A stretch of 64,000 nt of DNA from Roseibium album (GTDB lineage Bacteria; Pseudomonadota; Alphaproteobacteria; Rhizobiales; Stappiaceae). A model generated the notes under the pieces. It saw only the letters and a program-made list of their open reading frames with translations. It was not told where the DNA came from and did not search any database. Numbering within the stretch: the first letter of the stretch is position 1; every line of letters begins with the position of its first letter. The stretch lies in assembly GCA_001404055.1 (NCBI GenBank), contig CXTY01000013.1, positions 1-64,000 of the forward strand. Direction: 5' to 3'. The position numbers and the translations under genes were made by a program. This document shows positions 1 through 8,131 of the stretch, piece by piece.

Positions 1-1518
1 AACTCCTGTTGTTTTGAGTGCCGAACGCTGATTCACTCTCCTTATTGATTTGGGAGATATGGGCGATGATGGGTCCGAAGCAGGAAGCGCAAAGCGCGCT
101 GTTCTACGAATTCTCGATTGATGATCATGTCCCGAATGACCATCTACTGCGGTCGATTGACCGGTTTGTTGATCTGTCCGACCTTCGCAAACATCTGGCT
201 CCGTATTATAGTTCAACCGGTCGTCCTTCAGTTGATCCGGAACTGATGATCAGGATGCTGCTGGTCGGTTACACGATGGGTATCCGGTCAGAACGGCGGC
301 TGTGCGAGGAGGTCCATCTCAATCTGGCCTATCGCTGGTTTTGCCGCCTGGATCTGTGCGATCCAATACCGGATCACTCGACCTTCTCAAAGAACCGCCA
401 TGGACGGTTCCGGGACAGCGATCTGTTGCGGCATGTCTTCGAGACAGTTGTGGCGCGTTGCATCGAGGAAGGACTGGCGAGCGGCCAACGTCTTGCAGCT
501 GACGCGAGCCTGATCCAAGCGGATGCCAACCGGCAGAACTCCACACCGCGATCGGACTGGGAGCCAGACAGGATTGATCCCTCTGATGCCCCGCGAGCGG
601 TTAGGGAATATCTGGAAACACTGGACGATGAAGCCTTCGGCGCAGCCAGTTCGGTGGAGCCGAAGTTCACCTCCCATTCCGATCCTGCCTCTCAGTGGAC
701 TGGTGCACGGGGCGGGCCTGCCTACTTCGCCTATTCCACAAACTATCTTATCGATACCGACAATGCAGTGATCCTGGATGTGGAAGCCACACGTTCAATC
801 CGGCAGGCTGAGGTTGGCTCCGTGCGAACCATGATAGATCGGGTGGGCGACAGGTTTGATCTGATGCCCGAGCGGCTGATTGCCGATACCGCCTATGGTT
901 CTGGTCCCATGCTCGACTGGTTGGTCAACGAGCGAGGGATTGCCCCGCACATTCCGGTAATAGACAAGTCTGGACGCAAGGATGGAACCTATGAGCGGGC
1001 GGACTTCACCTATGATACCGCAAACGATGCTTACATCTGTCCAGGCGGCAAAGAGCTCAAACAATTCCGCCGCGCTTTCACGACGCCACGAGCTGGAGCG
1101 AACAAGGATGGGACATTGCGCTACCGCGCCCGCAAGGCCGATTGTGATGCCTGCGGCCTGAAGCCGAAGTGTTGCCCGAAGGAGCCACAACGCAAGGTCA
1201 CAAGGTCGATCCACGAGCCTTCGCGTGATGTCGCCCGTGCCATCTCACACACCACCCAATATGCAATCTCATGCAAGTTGAGAAAAAAGGTCGAGATGCT
1301 GTTTGCCCACCTCAAACGCATTTTGAAACTCGACCGGCTTCGATTGCGTGGACCGTGCGGAGCCCGCGATGAATTCCACCTCGCAGCCACAACCCAGAAC
1401 CTCAGGAAACTCGCAAAACTCATCCCGACCCCACAGATCGGTTGCCCTGCATAAGCAAGGCACGGTTTGCTCGAACTCAGCACACCGTTCAAATCGCAAA
1501 ACCAACGAGTTTTTCAAC
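1..1518 (+). mobile_element. IS1182-type insertion sequence, left end outside the window
   Basis: The element consists of one transposase gene and flanking terminal sequence. The bases at the window edge (about 1-19) resemble the reverse complement of 1497-1518: both contain AACTC, then GTTG, then TTTTG with small gaps. I read this as the terminal inverted repeat pair, so the left tip lies a few bases before position 1. The right end at about 1518 carries the motif GAGTTTTTCAAC, similar to IS1182-group ends as I know them. The exact boundary and target duplication cannot be fixed here. Confidence 0.6.
66..1454 (+). CDS. IS1182-family DDE transposase
   Basis: A 462-residue transposase that would cut and join the ends of the surrounding insertion sequence. 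An N-terminal DUF772-like region (DHLLRSIDRFVDL, then GRPSVDPELMIRMLLVGY) is followed by a DDE core with candidate acidic residues in RLAADASLIQA and ERLIADTAYGSG. A cysteine-rich segment (CDACGLKPKCC) precedes the last region, where EMLFAHLKRIL gives the conserved K/R-rich helix. I chose the ATG at 66 because GGGAG lies 9 bases before it; an upstream GTG at 18 has no ribosome site. The frame is intact, so the element could still be active. Length and domain order fit IS1182 better than classical IS5. Confidence 0.85.
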   Translation: MMGPKQEAQSALFYEFSIDDHVPNDHLLRSIDRFVDLSDLRKHLAPYYSSTGRPSVDPELMIRMLLVGYTMGIRSERRLCEEVHLNLAYRWFCRLDLCDPIPDHSTFSKNRHGRFRDSDLLRHVFETVVARCIEEGLASGQRLAADASLIQADANRQNSTPRSDWEPDRIDPSDAPRAVREYLETLDDEAFGAASSVEPKFTSHSDPASQWTGARGGPAYFAYSTNYLIDTDNAVILDVEATRSIRQAEVGSVRTMIDRVGDRFDLMPERLIADTAYGSGPMLDWLVNERGIAPHIPVIDKSGRKDGTYERADFTYDTANDAYICPGGKELKQFRRAFTTPRAGANKDGTLRYRARKADCDACGLKPKCCPKEPQRKVTRSIHEPSRDVARAISHTTQYAISCKLRKKVEMLFAHLKRILKLDRLRLRGPCGARDEFHLAATTQNLRKLAKLIPTPQIGCPA

Positions 1519-1685
1519 GGAATAGGCCGTGAACACCATTCGGTCAATGGTCCGAAATGTCCGCTCAGCGGTCATTCATCTGACATCCAGCGAACTGCTG
1601 AAGTGAGCCCAACTGCTTCATGCTGCACGGAGCGCCAAAGTCCGCTAAGTAGCAAAACACGGGCAGACGCCCGGCGCTGGTTCGG

Positions 1686-2636
1686 TCAAAGCCCCCAGGT
1701 GAACCCTGTCGCTTCTTCTGACACGTCCCAGAGCTTCGTCATGACGGGCTTGTCATATGCGTGGGGGTTCAGCGTACCCCTGCCGACCGGACCGACAGCT
1801 TCCATCCGGCCGGTGGGGCCGTACAGAGCGCGTTGTTCCAATCCATCCTCGGTCGCGCACATAACCTCGGGATAGGCCCCTTGTTCGGCGGTCTGGACCA
1901 TTGGCGTCTTGGTCATGAGCCACCAGATGAACCGCATCGTCCGACTGCCGCTAGTGCTTATGAGCGAGGTCGCAGAAGAGCCGGGGTGGCAGACATTGAC
2001 CTCAACATCGGCACGGCCAGCGGAAGCCAGCTTTTCCTGAAGCTCGTATGCGAACATCATCTGGGCTAACTTGCTTTGCGAATAGGCGGTGTTGGGGCCA
2101 TATCCCTTGTCCCAATTAATGTCGTCGAATTTGATCGTCTTCAGCCCCATGTTGTAGCCGAGGCTGGCCACGACCACGACCCGGCCTTTCGACGCTTCGA
2201 TCCGCTCGAAGAGCAGACCGCAGAGCAGGAAGTGGCCGTAGTGATTGGTGCCGAGCTGGCTCTCGAACCCATCCACTGTCAGCTTGCGGGTCGGCACTTG
2301 TGCGATGGCGGCGTTACAGATGAGGGCGTCGATGCGTGTAACGGTCTTAAGAATTTCGGCCGCTGCTTCGCGCACACTGGCGAGCGAGGCCAGGTCCATG
2401 CGGACGAAGCTCACATTGGCGTCGCTACCGAACTCCTTTTTCAGTTCCGCAACGGCTCCTTGAGACTTCTCGACTGAGCGGTTCAACATCACGACCTTGG
2501 CGTTCTTCTTGAGCAGAGTTCGAGCTGCCTGAAATCCAGCACCCGCATTCGCGCCGGTGATCAGGTAGGTCTTGTTGTCCAGATTACCGAGGCGTTCCGG
2601 GGTCCAGCCATTGGGTCCGAATGTGGTGTCTGGCAT
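1686..2636 (-). CDS. Short-chain dehydrogenase/reductase (retinol dehydrogenase-like)
   Basis: A 316-residue NAD(P)-dependent oxidoreductase of the SDR superfamily. The Rossmann glycine motif is TGANAGAG at about residues 27-34, the NNAG-like motif appears as CNAA, a serine sits in VVVASLGYN, and the catalytic YxxxK is YSQSK near residue 183. The C-terminal extension resembles eukaryotic-style retinol or light-dependent protochlorophyllide reductase-like SDRs. The substrate cannot be read from sequence. It is divergent from an AraC-family gene (start 2806) across a 169-bp gap, which suggests that regulator controls it. Confidence 0.85.
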   Translation of the reverse strand: MPDTTFGPNGWTPERLGNLDNKTYLITGANAGAGFQAARTLLKKNAKVVMLNRSVEKSQGAVAELKKEFGSDANVSFVRMDLASLASVREAAAEILKTVTRIDALICNAAIAQVPTRKLTVDGFESQLGTNHYGHFLLCGLLFERIEASKGRVVVVASLGYNMGLKTIKFDDINWDKGYGPNTAYSQSKLAQMMFAYELQEKLASAGRADVEVNVCHPGSSATSLISTSGSRTMRFIWWLMTKTPMVQTAEQGAYPEVMCATEDGLEQRALYGPTGRMEAVGPVGRGTLNPHAYDKPVMTKLWDVSEEATGFTWGL

Positions 2637-2805
2637 TGTCTTGCTCCTTCGGGCGTCGGCATCGGGGCCGCGCGATTTCTGTAACTACGCTGAAAATGCA
2701 AATAGCTCTCGCACGAGTGCAGAAATAGATGCATTTATCGCAATTACTTGCCTGATTGTATCAAGATGGTTGCAAGGCCCCACCTTTGGCAGTTAGATCG
2801 ACCGC

Positions 2806-3699
2806 ATGAACAAGGATCTGATCAAGCAACTTATCGCGGGCCGAACCAATAAGGACGGCCTGACAGAGACCGGCATCAAGGGCGTGCGCTTGTTTCGGGC
2901 AACGGAAGCAATTCCGTGTGCCCCAGCCGTCTATGAATCCTGCGTCGTGGCCATCGTGAGCGGGGCAAAGGAAGCGCTTCTGGATGGTGACCGGTATCTC
3001 TACGATGATAGCCAATACCTGTGCTGCCCAATGTCGATGCCTGTCAAAGCCGGAGCACCCGCCGCTTCGCCAACAGCCCCTCTCTACGGTGTCCTGATCT
3101 CACTTGACCAGCGCGTGATGACGGAATTGGCCATGGAGATGGAGAATGCGGGAGGCGTCCTTCCCGCGGTCAGAGGAGAGTTACGGGAGCACGGGATTAA
3201 GCTTGCAAGATGGGATGATGACTTCACCGAAGCGCTGTTGCGGTTGTTGCAGCTTGGAACCAGTCAGACCGATACGGCGGTCCTGGGTAAATTGCGGCTG
3301 CGAGAACTGTACTATGCGATCCTGAATGGTGAGGCGGGCATCTTCGCAAGGCAGGCGTTTGGCGCAGGCAACGTCATTGCGCAGTCCATCGCACATGTGG
3401 CTTCAAATCTAGATGCACCAATCTCGATTGATGATATGGCAAGCCGCGCAGGCATGAGCCGTGCCGTGTTCCATCGCAAGTTCAAACAGGTAACAACGAT
3501 GGCCCCGATACAATTTGTAAAGTCGATGCGCCTCAATAACGCAGCGATGAAGATCGCGGGAGGCATGGCGGTCAATGAAGCGGCGATGGACGTGGGCTAC
3601 ATGAGCCCTTCGCAGTTCAGTCGTGAGTTCAAGCGCCTCTATGGGAAGTCGCCTAGGCAATGGAGTGACGCTCAGCAACTTTCGATGGGTGTTGGTTGA
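2806..3699 (+). CDS. AraC-family transcriptional regulator
   Basis: A 297-residue regulator with an N-terminal AraC_N/cupin-like effector region (about residues 20-160) and a C-terminal double helix-turn-helix (about 195-290) with SIDDMASRAGMSRAVFHRKFK and the second-helix signature VGYMSPSQFSREFKRLYG. The family often activates neighbouring oxidoreductase genes. The divergent SDR gene is the obvious candidate target. No operator could be assigned in the 169-bp gap. The effector is unknown. Confidence 0.88.
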   Translation: MNKDLIKQLIAGRTNKDGLTETGIKGVRLFRATEAIPCAPAVYESCVVAIVSGAKEALLDGDRYLYDDSQYLCCPMSMPVKAGAPAASPTAPLYGVLISLDQRVMTELAMEMENAGGVLPAVRGELREHGIKLARWDDDFTEALLRLLQLGTSQTDTAVLGKLRLRELYYAILNGEAGIFARQAFGAGNVIAQSIAHVASNLDAPISIDDMASRAGMSRAVFHRKFKQVTTMAPIQFVKSMRLNNAAMKIAGGMAVNEAAMDVGYMSPSQFSREFKRLYGKSPRQWSDAQQLSMGVG

Positions 3700-3964
3700 G
3701 GCCGTGCAGCCGGTCTGCGCTCTGTCAAAAGCGGACATTCATCAAGAAATGCTGAACGGTAGCTTCTTCCGCGTTGCTGCGGTTCGTTTTGGCCGCAGCG
3801 ATAGTCAGTTTCCCGCACATTCCGCCAATTCGCTGCGACCTGATTGAGCTGCGGCTATCGGGTATCCAGCTTTGAGAGCTCGGTGTCCGAAATGAGGGCG
3901 CAATTCGGTCGCTCGCGGTATTTGGAACCAGAGATTGAATTCAATCGGATCGCAAAGGAGTTCT
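3700..3964. other. Intergenic region, no gene seen
   Basis: This stretch lies between the AraC gene and the end of the GST gene. It contains short stop-broken frames and no convincing terminator or coding signal. Confidence 0.5.
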
Positions 3965-4909
3965 TCAGACGAGCGAGATCCGATAACCGGCGCGTGGAAA
4001 GTGGACACACAACTCGCCCACGTCATCACCGGTGCGTTCTACCGCAACCGTTTCCGCATCGGCGTAGACCACGGTTCCCTCGACCGGTTGTTCGCCGCCG
4101 TCTACATCCGGGCTAACGGTCACGGGCATACCAATGTCGAGCCCTTGTGGGTCATTGGGCAGCACCCGGCGCTCTGTGACTGGCGTCTGCTCCCGAGCCC
4201 GGTCAATTGCGTCTGAGGGTGTCATACTGCTCGATGTGCCGTGACCCAGATCGTGCACGTTTGTCTCCCATCGAACCAGGTTGACGAACTCGGATAACAA
4301 AGCCTCACCGCCGGAAAAGCGACCGCGGACGAACCAGACCACGTGGTAAATCTGGGCATCGATCGCCCCTGGCGCGTCCCCGAGCAGAAAGGCCCGTCCA
4401 TCTGCCAGCATCGTGTCCAGCCAGGACAGTGGCGCGCGCAACTGTGATACCAAATGCGGCAACTGGCTGTTCGCTGTCTTCAAGCCTTCTGCCCAGTTCT
4501 CACCGAGGTACAGCCGCCCGCGGTCTTCGGCGAAATCCGCAGGAAGGTTCTTTCCAGCCGAACCCAGCACGATCTTGACCGCGAGATCAAATAGCGGGCC
4601 GTCGGTCCAACGACTGAGGCACCACATCAGACCGGCGTCCGCTGTCGGCATATAGGTGGGCGCGGGATGACGGTGTTCCAACTCGCGCAGGATGCACTGG
4701 CTGTCACAATATATATCTGCGCCGATTTGCATGACCGGCGTTCGCCTGTATCCGCCTGTAAGCGTGGTGAGCATCGGTTTGGGCGGCAGCCTTGGAATCT
4801 CCACGTCCCGCCAGGCGAGTCTCTTGATACCGAGGGCGACGCGCACCTTTTCGGCAACAGGTGACTGGGCGTAGTTGTGCAGAATTATCTCGGTCGCTGC
4901 GTCGTTCAT
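3965..4909 (-). CDS. Glutathione S-transferase-family protein with C-terminal extension
   Basis: A 314-residue protein. The N-terminal thioredoxin-like GST domain begins IILHNYAQSPVAEKVRVAL, with Ser16-Pro17 in the usual catalytic position, and continues through a cis-Pro region (YRRTPVMQIG) and an acidic DSQCILRELE segment typical of glutathione-site Glu/Asp-Ser pairs. An alpha-helical C-terminal GST domain runs to about residue 225. A further ~90 residues (about 226-314: VTERRVLPNDPQGLDIGMPV onward) look like a separate small beta-rich domain and exceed the usual ~210-230 residues of GSTs. The substrate is unknown. It stands alone between two intergenic gaps. Confidence 0.75.
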   Translation of the reverse strand: MNDAATEIILHNYAQSPVAEKVRVALGIKRLAWRDVEIPRLPPKPMLTTLTGGYRRTPVMQIGADIYCDSQCILRELEHRHPAPTYMPTADAGLMWCLSRWTDGPLFDLAVKIVLGSAGKNLPADFAEDRGRLYLGENWAEGLKTANSQLPHLVSQLRAPLSWLDTMLADGRAFLLGDAPGAIDAQIYHVVWFVRGRFSGGEALLSEFVNLVRWETNVHDLGHGTSSSMTPSDAIDRAREQTPVTERRVLPNDPQGLDIGMPVTVSPDVDGGEQPVEGTVVYADAETVAVERTGDDVGELCVHFPRAGYRISLV

Positions 4910-5223
4910 CTCACCGCCTTCGGTTGATCGGGATAGATGGTAAGAGCATTAATAGAAGTGGCGTCTCCGGAAAACCCTGAAACGCATGAAACAAGCGCCC
5001 TCTTTCTGCGCACGGCGGTCAGTCGTTCAATTCGCAGCGAATTCAAACACCACGCCCATCTTAGAAAATCGTTGCGACCGGAATGAAAGTCGGCTTTTGG
5101 GATAGGGTTTCAGTTCGTCGAATGGCAAAATTGGCGGCGCAAAGCGGTCGTCTCGTCGGTGCGGAAAGGACGTCACGTTTCGAAAACAGAATAGTATTGC
5201 AATTGTGCCTGCATCATCCAGAC
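4910..5223. other. Intergenic region, no gene seen
   Basis: Apart from possible promoter sequence for the flanking GST gene, I see no coding frame with family resemblance and no repeat here. The serA terminator follows at 5224. Confidence 0.5.
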
Positions 5224-5256
5224 AAAAAAACCCGGTGCTCGACCGGGGTTTTACTC
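5224..5256 (-). terminator. Rho-independent terminator of serA
   Basis: On the minus strand, just after the serA stop, the sequence forms CCCGGT-CGAGC-ACCGGG followed by seven T residues. The plus strand has TTTT on its side as well, so it may work in both directions. Confidence 0.85.
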
Positions 5257-5276
5257 GTTTTTGATACTGCTTCCGG

Positions 5277-6521
5277 TTAGACCCGGTTCAGCAATCTCGC
5301 GCGGATTGTGTTTGGCAGTGCCCTGATTTCTTCCAGAAATCTGACCGGGTCTTCAACCGGGCTGTCGACATCCATCACCACATAACCAATGTCCTGGTGG
5401 GACTGCATGAACTGCGCGTGGATGTTGAGATTATGCCGCGTAAACAGATCGTTCAGCGTGCGCATGGCACCCGGCGCATTGTGGTGCACCTGGATGAAGC
5501 GTGTTGCAGCGGTTCCTTTTGGCAGCTGCACTTGCGGGAAGGTAACTGCGCCAAGGGTTGAGCCGACATCTGAATACTCCACCAGTCGCTTGGAGACTTC
5601 CTCGCCAATACGGTCCTGGGCTTCTTCGGTTGACCCACCCACATGCGGGGTCAAGATGACATTGTCCAGACCGCGCAATGGCGACACGAACTCGTCCTTG
5701 TTGGACTTCGGTTCGACCGGAAATACGTCTATCGCGGCGCCAGCCAGATGTTTTGACTTCAGGGCTTCGGCCAGGGCGTCGATGTCGATCACCTTGCCGC
5801 GGGCATTGTTGATGAGGAATGCGCCCTTTTTCATCTTGGCAATTTCAGCCGCGCCGAACATGTTGCGTGTTTCCGGCGTGTCCGGCACGTGCAAGGACAC
5901 CACGTCACTTTCTGCAAGTAATCCGTCAAGGCTTTCAGCCGGCGTGGTATTGCCATGCTGCAATTTGTCGACCAGATCGAAGTAGATAACCCGAAGGCCC
6001 ATGGTCTCGGCGAGATTTGAGAGCTGGGTGCCGATGTTGCCGTAACCGACAATGCCAAGCGTCTTGCCCCGCACTTCATGCGAGCCGACGGCGCTTTTCA
6101 TCCAGCGGCCTTCGTGGGCCGCAGCCGACTTGGCGAAGACACCGCGCATCAGCATGACGATCTCGGCAATCGTTAATTCAGCAACGGAACGAGTGTTGGA
6201 AAACGGCGCATTGAAAACCGGAATACCGCGCGTCAGACTTGCATTCAGGTCCACCTGGTTGGTGCCGACTGAAAAGCAGCCAACGGCAACAAGGCTTTTG
6301 GCAGCTTCAAGAACGTCCGCAGTTACTTGCGTTCGGGACCGGATGCCAAGGATCTGTACGCCTTGTAGCTTTTCGATCAGGGCCTCTTTTTCAAGGGCGC
6401 CCGGGAGAACTTCAACGTTGGTGTAACCGTTCTTATCCAGAACCGCGCGCGCGGTCGGCGAAATGCCTTCCAGCAGCAGCCAGCGTATCTGGTTTTTGGG
6501 CCGGGAGAGACCGTGGATCAT
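5277..6521 (-). CDS. serA: D-3-phosphoglycerate dehydrogenase
   Basis: Oxidises 3-phosphoglycerate with NAD+ at the first step of serine synthesis, in the cytoplasm. At 414 residues it matches the E. coli-type enzyme with a single C-terminal ACT domain. The NAD-binding motif GIVGYGNIG is near residues 156-164. The catalytic Arg is in NNARGKVID, the Glu is in the VFPVEP region, and the His is in LTPHVGGST. The ACT domain (from about residue 340, FIQVHHNAPGAMRTLND) in E. coli binds serine for feedback inhibition. The ATG at 6521 has only a weak ribosome site but no better start exists. It appears monocistronic, ending in a strong terminator. Confidence 0.95.
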   Translation of the reverse strand: MIHGLSRPKNQIRWLLLEGISPTARAVLDKNGYTNVEVLPGALEKEALIEKLQGVQILGIRSRTQVTADVLEAAKSLVAVGCFSVGTNQVDLNASLTRGIPVFNAPFSNTRSVAELTIAEIVMLMRGVFAKSAAAHEGRWMKSAVGSHEVRGKTLGIVGYGNIGTQLSNLAETMGLRVIYFDLVDKLQHGNTTPAESLDGLLAESDVVSLHVPDTPETRNMFGAAEIAKMKKGAFLINNARGKVIDIDALAEALKSKHLAGAAIDVFPVEPKSNKDEFVSPLRGLDNVILTPHVGGSTEEAQDRIGEEVSKRLVEYSDVGSTLGAVTFPQVQLPKGTAATRFIQVHHNAPGAMRTLNDLFTRHNLNIHAQFMQSHQDIGYVVMDVDSPVEDPVRFLEEIRALPNTIRARLLNRV

Positions 6522-6662
6522 GGGCTTGAAGCCTTATCTGGGAACTGGATGTCATGAGCGCTGGGTGCAGCGCAAAACGCCGATGTCGTATACGCGCAGA
6601 TCCGTGTCGCGTCTAGAGGACAAACGGGTCTTGATGTTGGATTTCCGCTGCTGTTTACGCGG

Positions 6663-7481
6663 TTAATCCCGGCCGGTATGGATTTGCTGAAGCCGAGACC
6701 AAACAGCCTTCAGATCCTCATCGGAATAACCAAGACCCATGTCGTCCTGCATGAAATTCCGAAAGGCTTCGGATGTAGCCAATTGTCTTGTCTCGCTAAT
6801 CCCATCGCGCGTGAAACGTGCACGAGCGTCCTGAAAACTGATCCAGCCGTCTTCCGTCCGGCGATAAGCCTTGAGGCTGTTTGCAAAGGGTTCCTTTGGC
6901 CAGGTTGCGGCTAGGAAAGTTGCGGCTTCTATGTCGTCCGGTTTGGTTTCGACCCTATCGAAACCGAAAAGAGGATTCCATCCGTCCCGAGTTGATCTTT
7001 CCAGAACCTGCTCGCCTTCAGCTTCATCAATCCGGATGCGGTAATCCTGTCCCTTGATGGTCTGCGGCTCTTCGCTTGTCAGACTTACGGGTTCAGCGGG
7101 CGCCTGCCCGCCAAATCCGGTGTCCGCCAGCCATTCACGGTCTTCATCTCTTACGACAAATGCCAGATGTGTTCTTGCGCCGCCCCGTGACGCTCCCATT
7201 CTGACGCGGGCCATGACGGGTTGAATGGAATATCCCAAGGCCGTCAATGCCTCGCCGAACAAGGTGTTCAGTTCAAAACAAAAGCCGCCGCAATTCTGAA
7301 GAACGAGTTTTTCCCAAACGTCGTCCGGTTCAACACCGGGAACCCTGCCAAGAAACGGATAAACATTTTCAAATGGAATGGCCGCTATCTGGGCGGACTG
7401 CAGCTGACGGACACCATCAATGCCGCTGACGACATCGTTAAGACCAATGCGTTGAAGATATATGTTCAGGTCGAATGGCAT
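6663..7481 (-). CDS. nat: Arylamine N-acetyltransferase
   Basis: Transfers acetyl from acetyl-CoA to arylamines or hydrazines through a cysteine intermediate. The catalytic triad is visible: Cys in CGGFCFELNTLFGEAL, His in ARTHLAFVV and Asp in LADTGFGG. At 272 residues it has normal family length. I prefer the ATG at 7481 (MPFDLNIYLQRIG, where similarity starts) over the one at 7511, which lacks a ribosome site. It follows ilvH by 51 bp on the same strand without a visible terminator, so it may be read through from the ilv transcript. No physiological substrate is implied by that context. Confidence 0.88.
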   Translation of the reverse strand: MPFDLNIYLQRIGLNDVVSGIDGVRQLQSAQIAAIPFENVYPFLGRVPGVEPDDVWEKLVLQNCGGFCFELNTLFGEALTALGYSIQPVMARVRMGASRGGARTHLAFVVRDEDREWLADTGFGGQAPAEPVSLTSEEPQTIKGQDYRIRIDEAEGEQVLERSTRDGWNPLFGFDRVETKPDDIEAATFLAATWPKEPFANSLKAYRRTEDGWISFQDARARFTRDGISETRQLATSEAFRNFMQDDMGLGYSDEDLKAVWSRLQQIHTGRD

Positions 7482-7532
7482 TGGCTTCTCGGGAATCTTG
7501 GTCTGCCGCATATAGGCGACAGACCTTTGTTT

Positions 7533-8105
7533 TTAAAGCCCTTCTTCGCCGCGCTGAACCGCAGCAACCCCGGTGCGGGAGACCTCGACCAGACCCAGCG
7601 GTTTCATGATCGCGATGAACTGCTCGATCTTGGAAGTTCGACCGGTGATTTCGAAAACGAAATGTCCGGTCGTGGCATCGATCACCGTTGCGCGAAAAGC
7701 ATCGCCAAGACGCAGGGCTTCCAGGCGTTTTTCACCGTCTCCAACAACCTTGACGAGGGCCAGCTCGCGCTCCAGCGGCTTGTCCTGGTTTGCGCGGCGC
7801 GCCCGAACGGTCAGGTCAGTCACCCGGTGCACAGGCACCAGACGATCGAGCTGATGACGGATCTGCTCGATGATCATCGGCGTTCCGGTCGTCACGATCG
7901 TGATCCGGGAGAGGTGCTTTTCGTGTTCGGTTTCCGACACGGTCAGGCTGTCGATGTTGTAACCACGACCGGAGAAAAGACCGATAACGCGCGCTAGAAC
8001 ACCCGGTTCGTTGTCGACCAGGACCGATAGGGTATGGGTTTCAATCTCGTCGCTGACTTCGGCCAGGAAATAGGCTGAAGGCGCATCTATATTCTGTGCG
8101 TTCAT
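7533..8105 (-). CDS. ilvH: Acetolactate synthase small (regulatory) subunit
   Basis: A 190-residue subunit that activates the catalytic subunit and carries valine feedback inhibition. The N-terminal ACT domain is clear: HTLSVLVDNEPGVLARVIGL then GRGYNIDSLTV. The second half (from about residue 90) is the ALS_ss_C domain ending in LVEVSRTG. An AAGGAA sequence lies about 9 bases before the start. The catalytic gene is 26 bp upstream on the same strand, so the two are cotranscribed under the attenuator at 10037-10147. Confidence 0.95.
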   Translation of the reverse strand: MNAQNIDAPSAYFLAEVSDEIETHTLSVLVDNEPGVLARVIGLFSGRGYNIDSLTVSETEHEKHLSRITIVTTGTPMIIEQIRHQLDRLVPVHRVTDLTVRARRANQDKPLERELALVKVVGDGEKRLEALRLGDAFRATVIDATTGHFVFEITGRTSKIEQFIAIMKPLGLVEVSRTGVAAVQRGEEGL

Positions 8106-8131
8106 TTCAATATGTTCCTTGTGCCTGGCTC

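Noticed and set aside
7221-7997. 258-residue frame antisense to ilvH and nat
   Set aside because: Shadow of two well-identified genes on the minus strand.
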